Positions 1 to 9,259 of a DNA stretch of 64,000 bases are shown here, piece after piece. Position 1 is the stretch's first letter. Every line of letters starts with the position of its first letter. This stretch comes from Perlabentimonas gracilis (GTDB lineage: Bacteria; Bacteroidota; Bacteroidia; Bacteroidales; Tenuifilaceae). A program made the translations under genes and the position numbers. Below the pieces are notes generated by a model. That model did not search any database. It was given only the letters and a program-made list of their open reading frames with translations, and was not told the origin of the DNA. The stretch lies in assembly GCF_011174675.1 (NCBI RefSeq), contig NZ_JAANIG010000006.1:1-64000 (forward strand). The letters are read 5' to 3'.

Positions 1-85
1 ACTACTTCAGCTTTTCGCTTTGATGTCCAGTAACTGTTCTTTTTCATACCGTCAGAAATTTAGCAATTTTTCTGCTCGGTTTTAA

Positions 86-1672
86 TTGGGGCTAATATAT
101 ATCATATTCAATCAATCGGACTACACATGGTTTAAGCATGATGGAATTTGGGATATTCCATCATCTGTTACCGCTGAGTTGCAGGCTACCAAAAACTATT
201 TAAATCTGCTGGAGAACCCTCAGTACATCCATTACCAAAGCGATTCATGCCTAATTGTGGTGGATGATTTTAGGCATGTGTATAAGATTAACCTATCTAA
301 CCAAGGCCCTCGAGATAATGATTTGGGTATCTTTTTCAAGAGCATAAAAGATAGGGAGGGCAGCCTTTTAGGGTATAGCAATGTTGAGCTAACCTACTCC
401 AATAATGCCCTTAGCATTAGGGTAAGTGCACCGTCGTATGTTAAGGAGGGGGCTGTGTCTTTCCAATATCAAATTAAAGGGCTAATGGATGGTTGGACGC
501 AGTGGAGCAGCGATCCATCTATGGATTTTCCTTTCCTTCCGCCGGGCAGGTATACCGTTTTGGTTAGGGCAAAAGATGTTCTTGGGATAGTTAGCCCAAC
601 CCTCGACTTTAGTATCCAGATAAAACCACCTTTTTGGCAAACAATATGGTTTTTTGTGCTGTGCGGTGTTTGTGTGCTAGTTCTATTTCTGATAATTGTA
701 AAGGTGCGCGAAAGGAGCCTTAAGCGCGATAAGGAGATGTTGGAACAAAAGGTTCGTGAACGTACCAGAACAATAGAGGAGCAAAAGGAAACCCTTAAGA
801 AGCAGCGCGACAACTTGGAGGTATACAACCAGGAGATACTGTCTCAAAAGGAGGAGATAGAGGCTCAGCGAGATGAGATTGAGCTACAGCGCGACCAGAT
901 ATACAAGCAGAACGACGAGATTACACAAAGTATAGCTTACGCCCGCAAGATACAATCGGCTGTTATGCCATCTAAAGAAATTGTTAGCTGTATACTGCCC
1001 AATTATTTTATTGTGTTTCGTCCTCGCGATATTGTTAGTGGCGATTTCTACTGGATTGGTGAAAAGGATAATAAAATTGTTGTTGTAGCAGCCGATTGTA
1101 CAGGCCATGGTGTGCCCGGGGCATTCATGAGCATGATGGGGGTGTCCTTTATCAACGACATTGTGAACGTTGAGGGCATTGTAAGCTCATCACAGATTCT
1201 CGAAAATCTTCGGCAAAAAATAATTACCACCCTATGGCAAACCGGCAAGGATGGTGAGGCCCGCGATGGAATGGATATGGCCGTGTGTGTTTACAACAAG
1301 GACCTGAGTCAGGTTGAGTACTCGGGTGCCTATAATCCATTGTATATTATCCGTAAGGGTGAATTAATCGAGTATAAGGCCGATAAGATGCCTGTAGGCG
1401 TGCATCCTAAGCAGGATATTGGCTTTACGTCTCATACAATTGATTTATTGCCTGGCGACAATCTTTACATCTTCTCCGATGGCTTTGTCGACCAGTTTGG
1501 TGGCCCCGATGGGCGAAAGTTTATGACCAAACCATTTAAGCATTTGCTTGCTAGTTTGGACGGGTTGCCTCCAGATGAACAAAAGCAAGCGCTTGAAGAT
1601 ACTCTCGATGGGTGGCAAGGAGCTTTTGACCAGATTGATGATGTGCTAATTGTTGGTGTGATAGTGCCGTAA
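86..1672 (+). CDS. Y_Y_Y sensor / SpoIIE-type PP2C phosphatase, 5'-truncated
   Basis: The protein is a signalling serine/threonine phosphatase of the SpoIIE/PP2C class joined to a periplasmic sensor. In order I see a beta-propeller tail (about residues 5-90), a Y_Y_Y domain (about 105-180), one membrane helix (about 186-207), a charged coiled coil (about 212-285) and the SpoIIE domain (about 325-528) with the metal-site sequences SGDFYW, DCTGHGVPG and FSDGFVDQFGG. Full-length Bacteroidota relatives carry a whole propeller of several hundred residues before Y_Y_Y. Here an in-frame TAA lies immediately upstream (83-85) and the first codon available is TTG. All three frames stop within the first 85 bases, so the N-terminus is missing. 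The gene is either broken or the sequence is faulty at the window edge. The domain calls are firm, the start is not. Confidence 0.8.
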   Translation: MGLIYIIFNQSDYTWFKHDGIWDIPSSVTAELQATKNYLNLLENPQYIHYQSDSCLIVVDDFRHVYKINLSNQGPRDNDLGIFFKSIKDREGSLLGYSNVELTYSNNALSIRVSAPSYVKEGAVSFQYQIKGLMDGWTQWSSDPSMDFPFLPPGRYTVLVRAKDVLGIVSPTLDFSIQIKPPFWQTIWFFVLCGVCVLVLFLIIVKVRERSLKRDKEMLEQKVRERTRTIEEQKETLKKQRDNLEVYNQEILSQKEEIEAQRDEIELQRDQIYKQNDEITQSIAYARKIQSAVMPSKEIVSCILPNYFIVFRPRDIVSGDFYWIGEKDNKIVVVAADCTGHGVPGAFMSMMGVSFINDIVNVEGIVSSSQILENLRQKIITTLWQTGKDGEARDGMDMAVCVYNKDLSQVEYSGAYNPLYIIRKGELIEYKADKMPVGVHPKQDIGFTSHTIDLLPGDNLYIFSDGFVDQFGGPDGRKFMTKPFKHLLASLDGLPPDEQKQALEDTLDGWQGAFDQIDDVLIVGVIVP

Positions 1673-1680
1673 GGTTAAGC

Positions 1681-2232
1681 TTAATTGCTTAGGGTTCTGT
1701 TTTTCAAATCAAAAACCATTAGTGTGTCTGCAAACCCACCGTCCTTAACTAGCTTCTTCATCTGCTTTTTGGAGAGGTTTTGCTTGTAGTACAGCTCGTT
1801 CGACTCGGCTGTTGAGTCGGGGGTTAGCCCAAGCGATGACTTCAGGGTCAGGGTGTCAGCACTGCCTAAGCCCTTGATTAGGAAACTGTTTCCTTCCTTG
1901 AATCCAAGAAAAACCTGCCAGTAGCTATCATCTTCAAGCATATTGATAAAGTAGAACTTATCAACCTTTTTTACAATCAGGCTATCGGAGATTACGTATT
2001 CCCTTTTGGTGGTTTGATTGCCAAGGGAGTCGGTGCTTATGCTTATCCATGAGGTTTTGTCAATTATGTGAATCTCATTCTCTTCAGGTTTGTCCCACTG
2101 CCCAATTATTGATTTTGGCATTTCGTTTATCGACTTGGCATCGATCGGTTGTGGCTCGGGAAAGTAGTGAGTGGTGCACGACGTGGCAATGGCCAGTGCG
2201 CATACCGTGATAATAGTTAAGTATTTTCTCAT
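1681..2232 (-). CDS. hypothetical lipoprotein
   Basis: A 183-residue protein with an N-terminal lipoprotein signal ending in the lipobox ATSC, so the mature protein should be lipid-anchored in the cell envelope. I chose the ATG at 2232 because it places the signal peptide at the N-terminus; a longer reading adds ten residues before it. The body has no family motif I recognise; it is rich in Asp, Ser, Thr and Lys and looks like a small soluble beta domain. It converges with the SpoIIE gene, 8 bp apart. It has a well-formed promoter of its own at 2252-2282. Confidence 0.7.
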   Translation of the reverse strand: MRKYLTIITVCALAIATSCTTHYFPEPQPIDAKSINEMPKSIIGQWDKPEENEIHIIDKTSWISISTDSLGNQTTKREYVISDSLIVKKVDKFYFINMLEDDSYWQVFLGFKEGNSFLIKGLGSADTLTLKSSLGLTPDSTAESNELYYKQNLSKKQMKKLVKDGGFADTLMVFDLKNRTLSN

Positions 2233-2251
2233 TGTTGTAAGGTTTACCAAA

Positions 2252-2282
2252 CAAATGTACACTAATCGTTTGTAAAAGTCAA
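2252..2282 (-). promoter_or_regulatory. Bacteroidota sigma-A-type promoter of the small lipoprotein
   Basis: On the minus strand TTG (2280-2282), a 20-bp spacer and TACATTTG (2252-2259) match the Bacteroidota consensus TTG-N19/20-TAnnTTTG. The leader to the ATG is short. Confidence 0.7.
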
Positions 2283-2286
2283 TGCA

Positions 2287-2318
2287 ATAAAAAAGAGCCG
2301 GGGAATGCCCGGCTCTCA
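2287..2318 (-). terminator. Rho-independent terminator after hppA
   Basis: A perfect 9-bp stem (AGAGCCGGG at 2294-2302 with CCCGGCTCT at 2308-2316, loop of 5) is followed on the minus strand by a run of T (A-run at 2289-2294 on the plus strand). It lies directly downstream of the pyrophosphatase stop codon. Confidence 0.85.
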
Positions 2319-2339
2319 GTAAAACTTTCAGTCGATTTG

Positions 2340-4529
2340 TTACAGGATATGGTACGATACAGCCACGCCAACTGTTACTACCGAGGCCATAACCATAAGC
2401 TTAATAAGGATGTTAAGGCTGGGTCCCGATGTGTCCTTAAATGGATCTCCAACGGTATCGCCAATTACGGTTGCCTTGTGTGCATCCGATCCTTTGCCGC
2501 CCATATGGCCCTCCTCAACGTACTTCTTAGCGTTATCCCAAGCACCACCGGCATTGGCCATGAAAATGGCAAGTGCAAATCCGCTGGAGATAGTTCCCAA
2601 CAGTAGACCTGCAATGCCGGGAACACCAAACACTATACCCACAACTACAGGGATAAGAAGCGCAATAAGCGATGGGGTTAACATTTCGCGCTGTGCACCT
2701 TTGGTCGATATTTCAACACAACGGGCGTAGTCGGGTTCTGCTTTTCCCTCCATAATGCCAGGGATATCGCGGAACTGACGGCGAACCTCGTCAACCATCT
2801 TTTGTGCAGCACGACCCACGGCATTCATAGTCATACCGCTAAAGAGGAATACGGCCATAACTCCAAGGAAAATACCTACTATTACCATGGGGTTCATAAG
2901 GTGTATCTCGTAGTGCTGAACAAAATCGATGAATTGGGCATCAACTGCTTTCACCCCATTAATCAGCTCGTCTGGCCTGTCGAGGAACTTCACGAACATC
3001 ATCCTAATCTCCTCGAAATACGAAGCAAGCAAAGCCAGCGCTGTAAGCGCAGCGCTACCAATGGCAAATCCTTTGCCAGTTGCAGCTGTGGTGTTTCCAA
3101 GGGCGTCTAGTGCATCGGTACGTTTGCGAACCTCTGGGCCTAGGGCGCTCATCTCGGCATTACCCCCTGCGTTGTCGGCAATGGGGCCATACGCATCGGT
3201 GGCGAGTGTTATTCCCAGGGTCGATAGCATTCCAACGGCAGCAATACCAATTCCGTAAAGGCCAAAGTTTAGGCTGTCTGCGCCAAAGGTAAAACCCGTG
3301 GCAAAACCAAAGGCTAGCGTAATGGCAATTACTATTATGCCTAGTGGAACTGCTGCAGATATAAGGCCTGTTCCAACTCCACTAATAATTACGGTTGCTG
3401 GTCCTGTGCTGCTCGACTCAGCAATCTTTTGAGTTGGGCGGTATGCCGATGCGGTAAAGTACTCGGTCGATTGCCCGATGGCAATACCTGCGGTAAGTCC
3501 AACTATAATCGATCCCCAAATTCCCAGAGGCAAGCCTAAAAATTTGAGAATGAAGAAGGAGGCAATTACAATTAGAATTGCGCTTATATTTACACCAAAT
3601 CCCAACGACTTTAGCAGCTGTTTTTGGGTAGCACCCTCCTTGGTGCGCACAAGGAACACGCCAAGGATAGATAGTATTGTTCCAACAGCAGCAATAAGCA
3701 TAGGGGCTATAACGGCATTATTCTGAAGGTCTGGATTGTTGATGTATGCGGCTGCACCTAGTAGTGCCGAAGCAAGAATTGACGCTGCAAACGACTCGAA
3801 AAGGTCGGCACCCATGCCAGCAACATCGCCTACGTTATCGCCTACGTTATCGGCAATAGTCGCGGGGTTACGTGGGTCATCCTCAGGGATATTGGCTTCT
3901 ACTTTTCCTACAAGATCGGCACCAACATCGGCTGCCTTGGTGTAAATTCCACCACCCACACGGGCAAACAGCGCCTGGGTTGAAGCACCCATACCAAAGG
4001 TTAGCATCACCGCGGTAATGGTCATGAGCTTGTAGCCACCATCCATCTCGGGGATAAAGTAGTTTAGTACGATAAACCAAATGGAGATGTCGAGTAGAAC
4101 GAGGCCCACCACAACAAGTCCCATTACTGCACCGCTCCTGAATGCAAGACGAAGACCAGCATCGAGCGAGTTTCTGCAAGCATTGGCAACGCGAGCTGAT
4201 GCAAAAGTGGCAGCCTTCATGCCAAAGAAGCCTGCCAAACCCGAGAATGCACCTCCGGTTATAAAAGCAAATGGCACCCAAGGGTTTTGGACACCTAGGC
4301 CATAGGCTAAAATTGAAAAGATTATGGTTATTACCACAAACACAATGATTACAATTTTGTACTGCTGCCTAAGGTAGGCACTTGCACCCTTACGTACATG
4401 GGCAGCAATCTTCTTCATCGTGTCGGTCCCTTCGTCTGCCTTCATCATCTGGGCAAAGAACCTCCAGGCAAAAGTTAATGCCAAAATGGAGGCTACTGGG
4501 ACTAACCAAAACATTGGGTTTCCAATCAT
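2340..4529 (-). CDS. hppA: K+-dependent membrane-bound pyrophosphatase
   Basis: An ion-pumping inorganic pyrophosphatase of 729 residues with about 16 membrane helices. It hydrolyses PPi from biosynthesis and moves H+ and/or Na+ across the inner membrane. The substrate-site motif DVGADLVGKVE and the following acidic stretch DNVGDNVGDVAGMGADLFES are intact, as is the C-terminal GGAWDNAKKY motif. The diagnostic position is Ala (GNTTAATGKG, A482); K+-independent enzymes have Lys there, so K+ dependence is predicted from family knowledge. Whether it pumps Na+, H+ or both cannot be settled by eye. It appears monocistronic, ends at a strong hairpin, and I found no convincing promoter motif upstream. 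Confidence 0.96.
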   Translation of the reverse strand: MIGNPMFWLVPVASILALTFAWRFFAQMMKADEGTDTMKKIAAHVRKGASAYLRQQYKIVIIVFVVITIIFSILAYGLGVQNPWVPFAFITGGAFSGLAGFFGMKAATFASARVANACRNSLDAGLRLAFRSGAVMGLVVVGLVLLDISIWFIVLNYFIPEMDGGYKLMTITAVMLTFGMGASTQALFARVGGGIYTKAADVGADLVGKVEANIPEDDPRNPATIADNVGDNVGDVAGMGADLFESFAASILASALLGAAAYINNPDLQNNAVIAPMLIAAVGTILSILGVFLVRTKEGATQKQLLKSLGFGVNISAILIVIASFFILKFLGLPLGIWGSIIVGLTAGIAIGQSTEYFTASAYRPTQKIAESSSTGPATVIISGVGTGLISAAVPLGIIVIAITLAFGFATGFTFGADSLNFGLYGIGIAAVGMLSTLGITLATDAYGPIADNAGGNAEMSALGPEVRKRTDALDALGNTTAATGKGFAIGSAALTALALLASYFEEIRMMFVKFLDRPDELINGVKAVDAQFIDFVQHYEIHLMNPMVIVGIFLGVMAVFLFSGMTMNAVGRAAQKMVDEVRRQFRDIPGIMEGKAEPDYARCVEISTKGAQREMLTPSLIALLIPVVVGIVFGVPGIAGLLLGTISSGFALAIFMANAGGAWDNAKKYVEEGHMGGKGSDAHKATVIGDTVGDPFKDTSGPSLNILIKLMVMASVVTVGVAVSYHIL

Positions 4530-4903
4530 GTTAGTTGATTTAAGATTAGGTTAAGAATTATGGTTTTTTATACTAGCCGAAATTAATTGCCATGTGTAAC
4601 AATCACAAATTTTTAGACCAGTTTTTTGAATCTTTTTCGTTTGCTCAAACTAAAGCTTATTGATAAACTGATGGTTAAACTTGTAAAAAAAATGTATATG
4701 TTACCACTAGCATAGATTACGGCCAGTAACAATCAGCATTGCTACAATGTTTTATGAGATAGCTTTGTTTTAATGTGTTATGATTGCAATCTGCAGATAA
4801 TAAGTTGTTTGGCTTAGTGAGGGGGGTGTGAGCATAATGAATTGGTGGATACTTCTGCTAAAATCCAACCTCCCTGCTCTGCAATGTAAGAATGAGGAGT
4901 TGG
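4530..4903. other. intergenic, nothing recognised
   Basis: This 374-bp AT-rich spacer lies between prfB (3' end) and hppA (5' end), both on the minus strand. It should hold the hppA promoter, but I see no TAnnTTTG match, hairpin terminator or credible small ORF. Confidence 0.5.
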
Positions 4904-5996
4904 CTAGTACTCTGCCCCAAACTGCATTAGGTACTCTTTTATAAAGCTTTGGATTTCGCCATCGAGCACGTCCTGCACATTGCCTGTTTCATGGCCTGTG
5001 CGAACATCCTTAACCAGCTTGTATGGGTGTAGCACGTAGTTGCGTATTTGCGAGCCCCATTCAATCTTCAGCTTTTTGCCCTCTACTTCGGCCTGCTTCT
5101 CCTTACGTTTGCGCAGTTCAATCTCATAAAGATGTGATTTAAGCAATCGCATTGCATTTTCACGGTTGTTGTGCTGCGACCGGGTTTCGGTGTTTTCAAC
5201 CACAATTCCAGAGGGTATATGGTGAAGCCTTACTCCAGTTTCCACTTTGTTCACATTCTGCCCACCTGCACCCGATGAGCGGTAGGTGTCCCACTTAATA
5301 TCCGCTGGGTTTACCGTTATCTCAATGGTGTCGTCAATTGCTGGGGCAACAAAAACAGATGCGAATGATGTATGGCGCTTGCCGTTGGAGTTAAAAGGTG
5401 AGATGCGTACCAAGCGGTGAACCCCATTTTCGCCCTTAAGAAACCCGTAGGCCAACTCACCTTCGAACTCAATGGTAGCCGATTTTATACCAGCCTCATC
5501 GCCCTCAAGCATCTCCATTAGCGTGGTTTTAAAACCATTGCGTTCACCCCATCGGAGGTACATGCGCATGAGCATCTCGGCCCAGTCCATGCTATCAATA
5601 CCTCCTGCTCCCGAGTTTATTTTAAGTATGGCGCCCAGCTTGTCCTCCTCATGGCGCAGCATATTCATCATCTCCAAATCGTCAATTTTCGATAGTGCCA
5701 GCTGATACTGATGGGTAACTTCATCCTCAGAACCTTCACCATCCTTGCAGAAGTCGAAAATAACCTGTAGGTCGTCCACCGCACTTTTGGCCTCGTTATA
5801 CGAGGTGATCCAATTCTTGATGTCGGCAATAACTTTTAGCTGCTTTTCGGCTTCGGTGGGGTTATCCCAGAACGTGGGATCCTGCGATTTTTGCTCCTCT
5901 TCCTCAAGGCGTACTATTCTGCTGTCGATGTCAAAGATGCCTCCTCAGCGCATCGGTGCGCTTAAAAAGTTCTTTTATTTGGTCGGTGGTTATCAT
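4904..5996 (-). CDS. prfB: peptide chain release factor 2, +1 programmed frameshift
   Basis: Release factor 2 reads UAA and UGA stop codons and triggers peptide release. The 363-residue protein needs a ribosomal frameshift. An ATG at 5996 opens a 21-codon frame ending CAT CTT TGA (in-frame TGA at 5931-5933). Slipping +1 on CTT TGA C enters the long frame at 5932, which runs to 4904. AGGAGG sits three bases before CTT, the same spacing as in the E. coli prfB site. The stop-recognition tripeptide SPF (199-201) and catalytic GGQ (244-246) are present. Low RF2 lets the ribosome pause at UGA and shift, which makes the gene self-regulating. A -7 motif lies at 6014-6021. Confidence 0.95.
5930..5945 (-). 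promoter_or_regulatory. prfB: prfB +1 programmed frameshift site
   Basis: Minus-strand AGGAGG-CAT-CTT-TGA-C: an internal Shine-Dalgarno-like hexamer, a 3-base spacer, the slippery CTT, and UGA followed by C, which is a weak termination context. This is the classic RF2 recoding signal and decides the reading frame of prfB. Confidence 0.95.
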
Positions 5997-6013
5997 TGCT
6001 GTATTTTTCAGCG

Positions 6014-6021
6014 CAAAGGTA
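6014..6021 (-). promoter_or_regulatory. -7 promoter element of prfB
   Basis: TACCTTTG on the minus strand matches TAnnTTTG and leaves a leader of about ten bases before the prfB ATG at 5996. I see no clear -33 TTG. Confidence 0.5.
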
Positions 6022-6050
6022 GTGAAAAGAGCCGAATTTATATAGGGTTT

Positions 6051-7115
6051 TTACTTATTGTAATCCAAGGGGAGCAAGTTGCCAAAACGACGTTTCCCCA
6101 TATCCCCTCCAAATGATATTTGATGAGGATGTGAGTTGTTCCCGTGCGAATCGATAAAGAACTTTGTGGTGGAAAATTTTACCATTGATTGGTGTTTATT
6201 ATTGTATAGCAGGTTGAATGTTCTCGCGGATGGTATAATCTCCTTGCCGTCAACACCGCGGATTTTTGGAGCGTCTGGGTTGGGAAGTAGGGTTACCATT
6301 TTTAGTCCCAATGTGTCCTTTACTTCAAAAGCCCTGCTGGGTAATGTTGGGTAGCTGCCAGAAAATAGAATGAACCCTTCCTTTCCCCACTTCATTTGGG
6401 AAAGATCTCTGAAAAAGTTAAGCTGGGAGCCCTTGTAGCTATCATCGCGGCGTCTCGCATGGCGTCTGTTCATTGCTTGGTATTTGGTAAAAAGCGAGGT
6501 GCCTAGGAATAGGCTGCTATGCATAAATTCCTTCTTGAGCGTTCTTTTGTTAAACTTAATGTAGAAGTCAACAAGATCAAAATTAACCATATAACCCAAA
6601 AACCTGTTGTCAATTAGGAGCGGTTTTAGCGATCGGGCTTCGAGCCTGTTGGTGCCATAATCGTAAAATAGTTCAATATCCTCCTCGTTAAGTATATTAC
6701 AGCGCTTTCCGGCCCAGTTTGTCCCCAGAAATTCCCTTTTAAAAGCCTTCAACATCTCCTCATGGGTAAACGGATCGCTAACAATTGTCACCTCTCGTAT
6801 TGATAGGGGTTTTGGGGTTAGCGTAATGCTATGTACTTTGGTTTCGAACGGATTGGATATTACAACTGTTTCGTAGCCCATATAGCTAACCACCAGCGCT
6901 GAATTAATAGTGGCTTTAGGGTTTATGCTGAAGTATCCACTGGCATTTGTTGTGGTGCCAATGGTAGTTCCGTCAAAGTATACCGTTGCACCTATTGCAG
7001 GTTCTCCCTTGTCGTCGGCAACAAAACCGGTTATTTCCTGAGCATGCAGTATGGTTGTGGTTAAGGTAAATAGCACCACGCTAGCTGTATGTTGTAGCAA
7101 ATATTTTAAACTCAT
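6051..7115 (-). CDS. CarboxypepD_reg-like domain protein, exported
   Basis: A 354-residue exported protein. An N-terminal signal peptide (about residues 1-25, ending at HAQ) is followed by a carboxypeptidase-regulatory-like beta domain (about 26-105; GEPAIGATVYFDGTTIGTTT is typical of the family). The remaining 250 residues are a Bacteroidota-specific C-terminal region with no catalytic motif I recognise. The domain is common in TonB-dependent receptors and related envelope proteins of this phylum, but there is no receptor barrel here. It is transcribed from a good promoter at 7175-7208 and lies 54 bp upstream of prfB. Function is not assignable. Confidence 0.8.
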   Translation of the reverse strand: MSLKYLLQHTASVVLFTLTTTILHAQEITGFVADDKGEPAIGATVYFDGTTIGTTTNASGYFSINPKATINSALVVSYMGYETVVISNPFETKVHSITLTPKPLSIREVTIVSDPFTHEEMLKAFKREFLGTNWAGKRCNILNEEDIELFYDYGTNRLEARSLKPLLIDNRFLGYMVNFDLVDFYIKFNKRTLKKEFMHSSLFLGTSLFTKYQAMNRRHARRRDDSYKGSQLNFFRDLSQMKWGKEGFILFSGSYPTLPSRAFEVKDTLGLKMVTLLPNPDAPKIRGVDGKEIIPSARTFNLLYNNKHQSMVKFSTTKFFIDSHGNNSHPHQISFGGDMGKRRFGNLLPLDYNK

Positions 7116-7469
7116 TGGTTATGATTTTTACTGTTCTTTTCTTCTTAAGCCATAGTTTCACTAACACGGCTATACAAACTTAGATTTTAAAAATTGTATA
7201 TTCAACAAGCAGCGTGTATTGATCATTGAGGATATCTAAAGAGTAATTTGCTGAAACACTGTAAATATGAGACATTTATGTTGGTTTCTGTAGCTTTTGC
7301 TTTACGGTGTATTAGGTGAGTATTTAAAAGACTTTAACTTCATTCTCGTTTTGTTAGCACAGGTTTTTTGTCAGGAATTATGCTGTCCAACTTTTTATAT
7401 ATCGATTATCAATCGTATGTTAGGTAAACCCTTTTTGCTAAAAGGAATCTAAAATATAAAACTTAACAA
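7116..7469. other. divergent promoter region
   Basis: A 354-bp spacer between two divergent genes. It holds the minus-strand promoter at 7175-7208. For the plus-strand peptidase I find no exact TAnnTTTG match. I see no repeat, hairpin or small ORF worth calling. Confidence 0.5.
7175..7208 (-). promoter_or_regulatory. promoter of the CarboxypepD_reg gene
   Basis: Minus-strand TTGTTG (7203-7208), a 20-bp spacer and TAAGTTTG (7175-7182) form a full Bacteroidota promoter, with a leader of about 55 bases to the ATG at 7115. Confidence 0.7.
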
Positions 7470-8942
7470 ATGAGACAACTTGTTTTAATTGCAGCAATAA
7501 CACTATCGGTGCTTTCCCTTCGGCTAGCTGCTCAGGAATATCCCAAGGAGGTAATTGATGCTGCTCACAGCATATCGAGCCACAGGCTAATGGACTATGT
7601 GTATGAAATGTGCTTGCCTAAGTATGAGGGGCGTGGCGCTGGATCTGAAGGGTATAACTTAATTGCCAGCTGGGTTGTCGATCACCTATCGCAGTGGGGT
7701 GTGCAGCCTGCAGGTGTTGATAATAGTTATTACCAAAAGTATCCTTGGCCCTACACCGAGGTTCACTCACCCGGCGGGGTTGAACTGGTAATTATGCAGA
7801 AGGGAGATTCCATAACGAAACCTTACTCCATACCCGATCAGTTTTTCCCTGGATCAAATTCCGACTCGGGCGTTGTTGAGGGCGAGGTGGTTTTTGTTGG
7901 GTTTGGAATATCGGCCCCTGAGCTGGGCTACGACGATTACAAGGGGATTGATGTAAAGGGGAAGATTGTGGTGTTTGCCTCCGAATCGCCAGCCAAAAGC
8001 GATCACCCCGATGTGGAGAAATGGGTGCCATACAGCCTACATCAGTATAAGTTTAAGAATGCCCTTGAGAAAGGTGCCGCAGGAGTACTCTACATTGGAA
8101 CCATTGCAAACCCCAGTATCCCTTTTCAACCCGGAATGGTATATGCTCATATTGGCGATGAAATGGTGAAGGATCTGTTTTTTGGAATCGGCAAGGAGTA
8201 TGGTGCGCTAAGGAATAGGATTCATGAAACGATGAAACCTGCCTCGATGAACCTTAAGAAGAATGCACGAATTGTTGCCGAAACAACCCATCACCCACAA
8301 ACTATTACCAGCAATGTGCTCGGCATTGTTGAGGGTAGTGACCCTTTACTAAAGGATGAGGTTATCCTAATTGGAGCCCACCTCGATGGACAAGGGAATC
8401 CAGGTGTTTTATTGCCAAGTGCTCTCGATAATGCAACCGGTGTAGCCAACATCATGGAGGTTGCCAGAGCGCTTGCCCAGCTACCCGAAAAGCCAAAACG
8501 ATCAGTTGCCTTTTTCTTTATTGGAGCCGAGGAAACAGGGCTTATTGGCAGCACCTACTTTGTGAATAATCCTACAATTCCTAAAGAAAAAACGGTATGC
8601 TTTATCAACCTCGATATGGTGGGTAATGGCAAGGGACTGGCTCTATGGGGTGCCGAAAGTTACCCACATATTCTTGAGGCATTTTCGAAGGCCAATAACG
8701 ACTTTATACACCGAAGTTTTTCCTCCTCGCCAGCACGAATGCCACGCACCCGACCACGTAGCGATGCCGCAGTTTTTTTAAAGGCTGGATATAGTGCCGT
8801 TAGCGTTGGGACTACCGAGCGGGTAAAGCCTGTAAACTACCACCACCCCAACGATAAGCCTGAACTAACCATTACACCCGAGATTATGGAAGATGCATCG
8901 CAAATGTTGTTTCTCGGTATCTGGAATTTAGCAAATAGGTAA
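7470..8942 (+). CDS. M28 family zinc aminopeptidase with PA domain
   Basis: A 490-residue secreted metallopeptidase, expected to remove N-terminal residues from peptides in the periplasm or outside. A signal peptide (about 1-21, ending LAAQ) is followed by a lead-in and a protease-associated (PA) insert (about 130-230), then the M28 catalytic domain (about 270-490). The co-catalytic zinc ligands and general base are visible: GAHLDG (His, Asp), LDNATGV, the Glu pair in GAEETG, NLDMVG and the final His in YHHPND. The length fits the family. A terminator hairpin lies about 80 bp downstream, so it is probably monocistronic. Substrate preference cannot be read from the sequence. Confidence 0.9.
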   Translation: MRQLVLIAAITLSVLSLRLAAQEYPKEVIDAAHSISSHRLMDYVYEMCLPKYEGRGAGSEGYNLIASWVVDHLSQWGVQPAGVDNSYYQKYPWPYTEVHSPGGVELVIMQKGDSITKPYSIPDQFFPGSNSDSGVVEGEVVFVGFGISAPELGYDDYKGIDVKGKIVVFASESPAKSDHPDVEKWVPYSLHQYKFKNALEKGAAGVLYIGTIANPSIPFQPGMVYAHIGDEMVKDLFFGIGKEYGALRNRIHETMKPASMNLKKNARIVAETTHHPQTITSNVLGIVEGSDPLLKDEVILIGAHLDGQGNPGVLLPSALDNATGVANIMEVARALAQLPEKPKRSVAFFFIGAEETGLIGSTYFVNNPTIPKEKTVCFINLDMVGNGKGLALWGAESYPHILEAFSKANNDFIHRSFSSSPARMPRTRPRSDAAVFLKAGYSAVSVGTTERVKPVNYHHPNDKPELTITPEIMEDASQMLFLGIWNLANR

Positions 8943-9019
8943 GGGTTTTTGCTCCAGGTTTTTTAGATTTGGTTCGCTTGCCGAGAGATTAACTTATACT
9001 TTTGGTAAATAAAGGTGTT

Positions 9020-9057
9020 AACAGTCAATTGTTTTTTTGCAATTGACTGTTTTCTTT
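9020..9057 (+). terminator. Rho-independent terminator after the M28 peptidase
   Basis: Stem ACAGTCAATTG (9021-9031) with CAATTGACTGT (9040-9050), eight-base loop, followed by TTTTCTTT. It ends the peptidase transcript. Confidence 0.8.
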
Positions 9058-9224
9058 ATGCAATTATCGACCCGGATTTACAATTACTTTACTTCTGTGT
9101 AACATCTTGTTTTTTAGAGTCGTTAAACATCAGTATTGATGGATCTAAAAATGATTTTCTGTTTTCAATTTCCAAAATAAATATAGAATCCTTAGCATCA
9201 GCACATACCGTAAAGCATTTTTGT

Positions 9225-9232
9225 TAAATTTG
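9225..9232 (+). promoter_or_regulatory. -7 promoter element of the FISUMP gene
   Basis: TAAATTTG matches TAnnTTTG and lies 27 bp before the ATG at 9260. This argues against a TTG start at 9221. I find no clear -33 element. Confidence 0.5.
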
Positions 9233-9259
9233 TATGCATTATCCAAATCTATAAGCTGT

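Larger units (their letters stand above)
8943..9259. other. intergenic with terminator and promoter
   Basis: A 317-bp spacer holding the hairpin terminator at 9020-9057 and the -7 element at 9225-9232. The rest is AT-rich with no ORF or repeat that I can support. Confidence 0.5.

Noticed and set aside
8996-9057. tiny sRNA from TACTTTTG (8996-9003) to the terminator
   Set aside because: No -33 element at normal spacing; the hairpin is sufficiently explained as the peptidase terminator.
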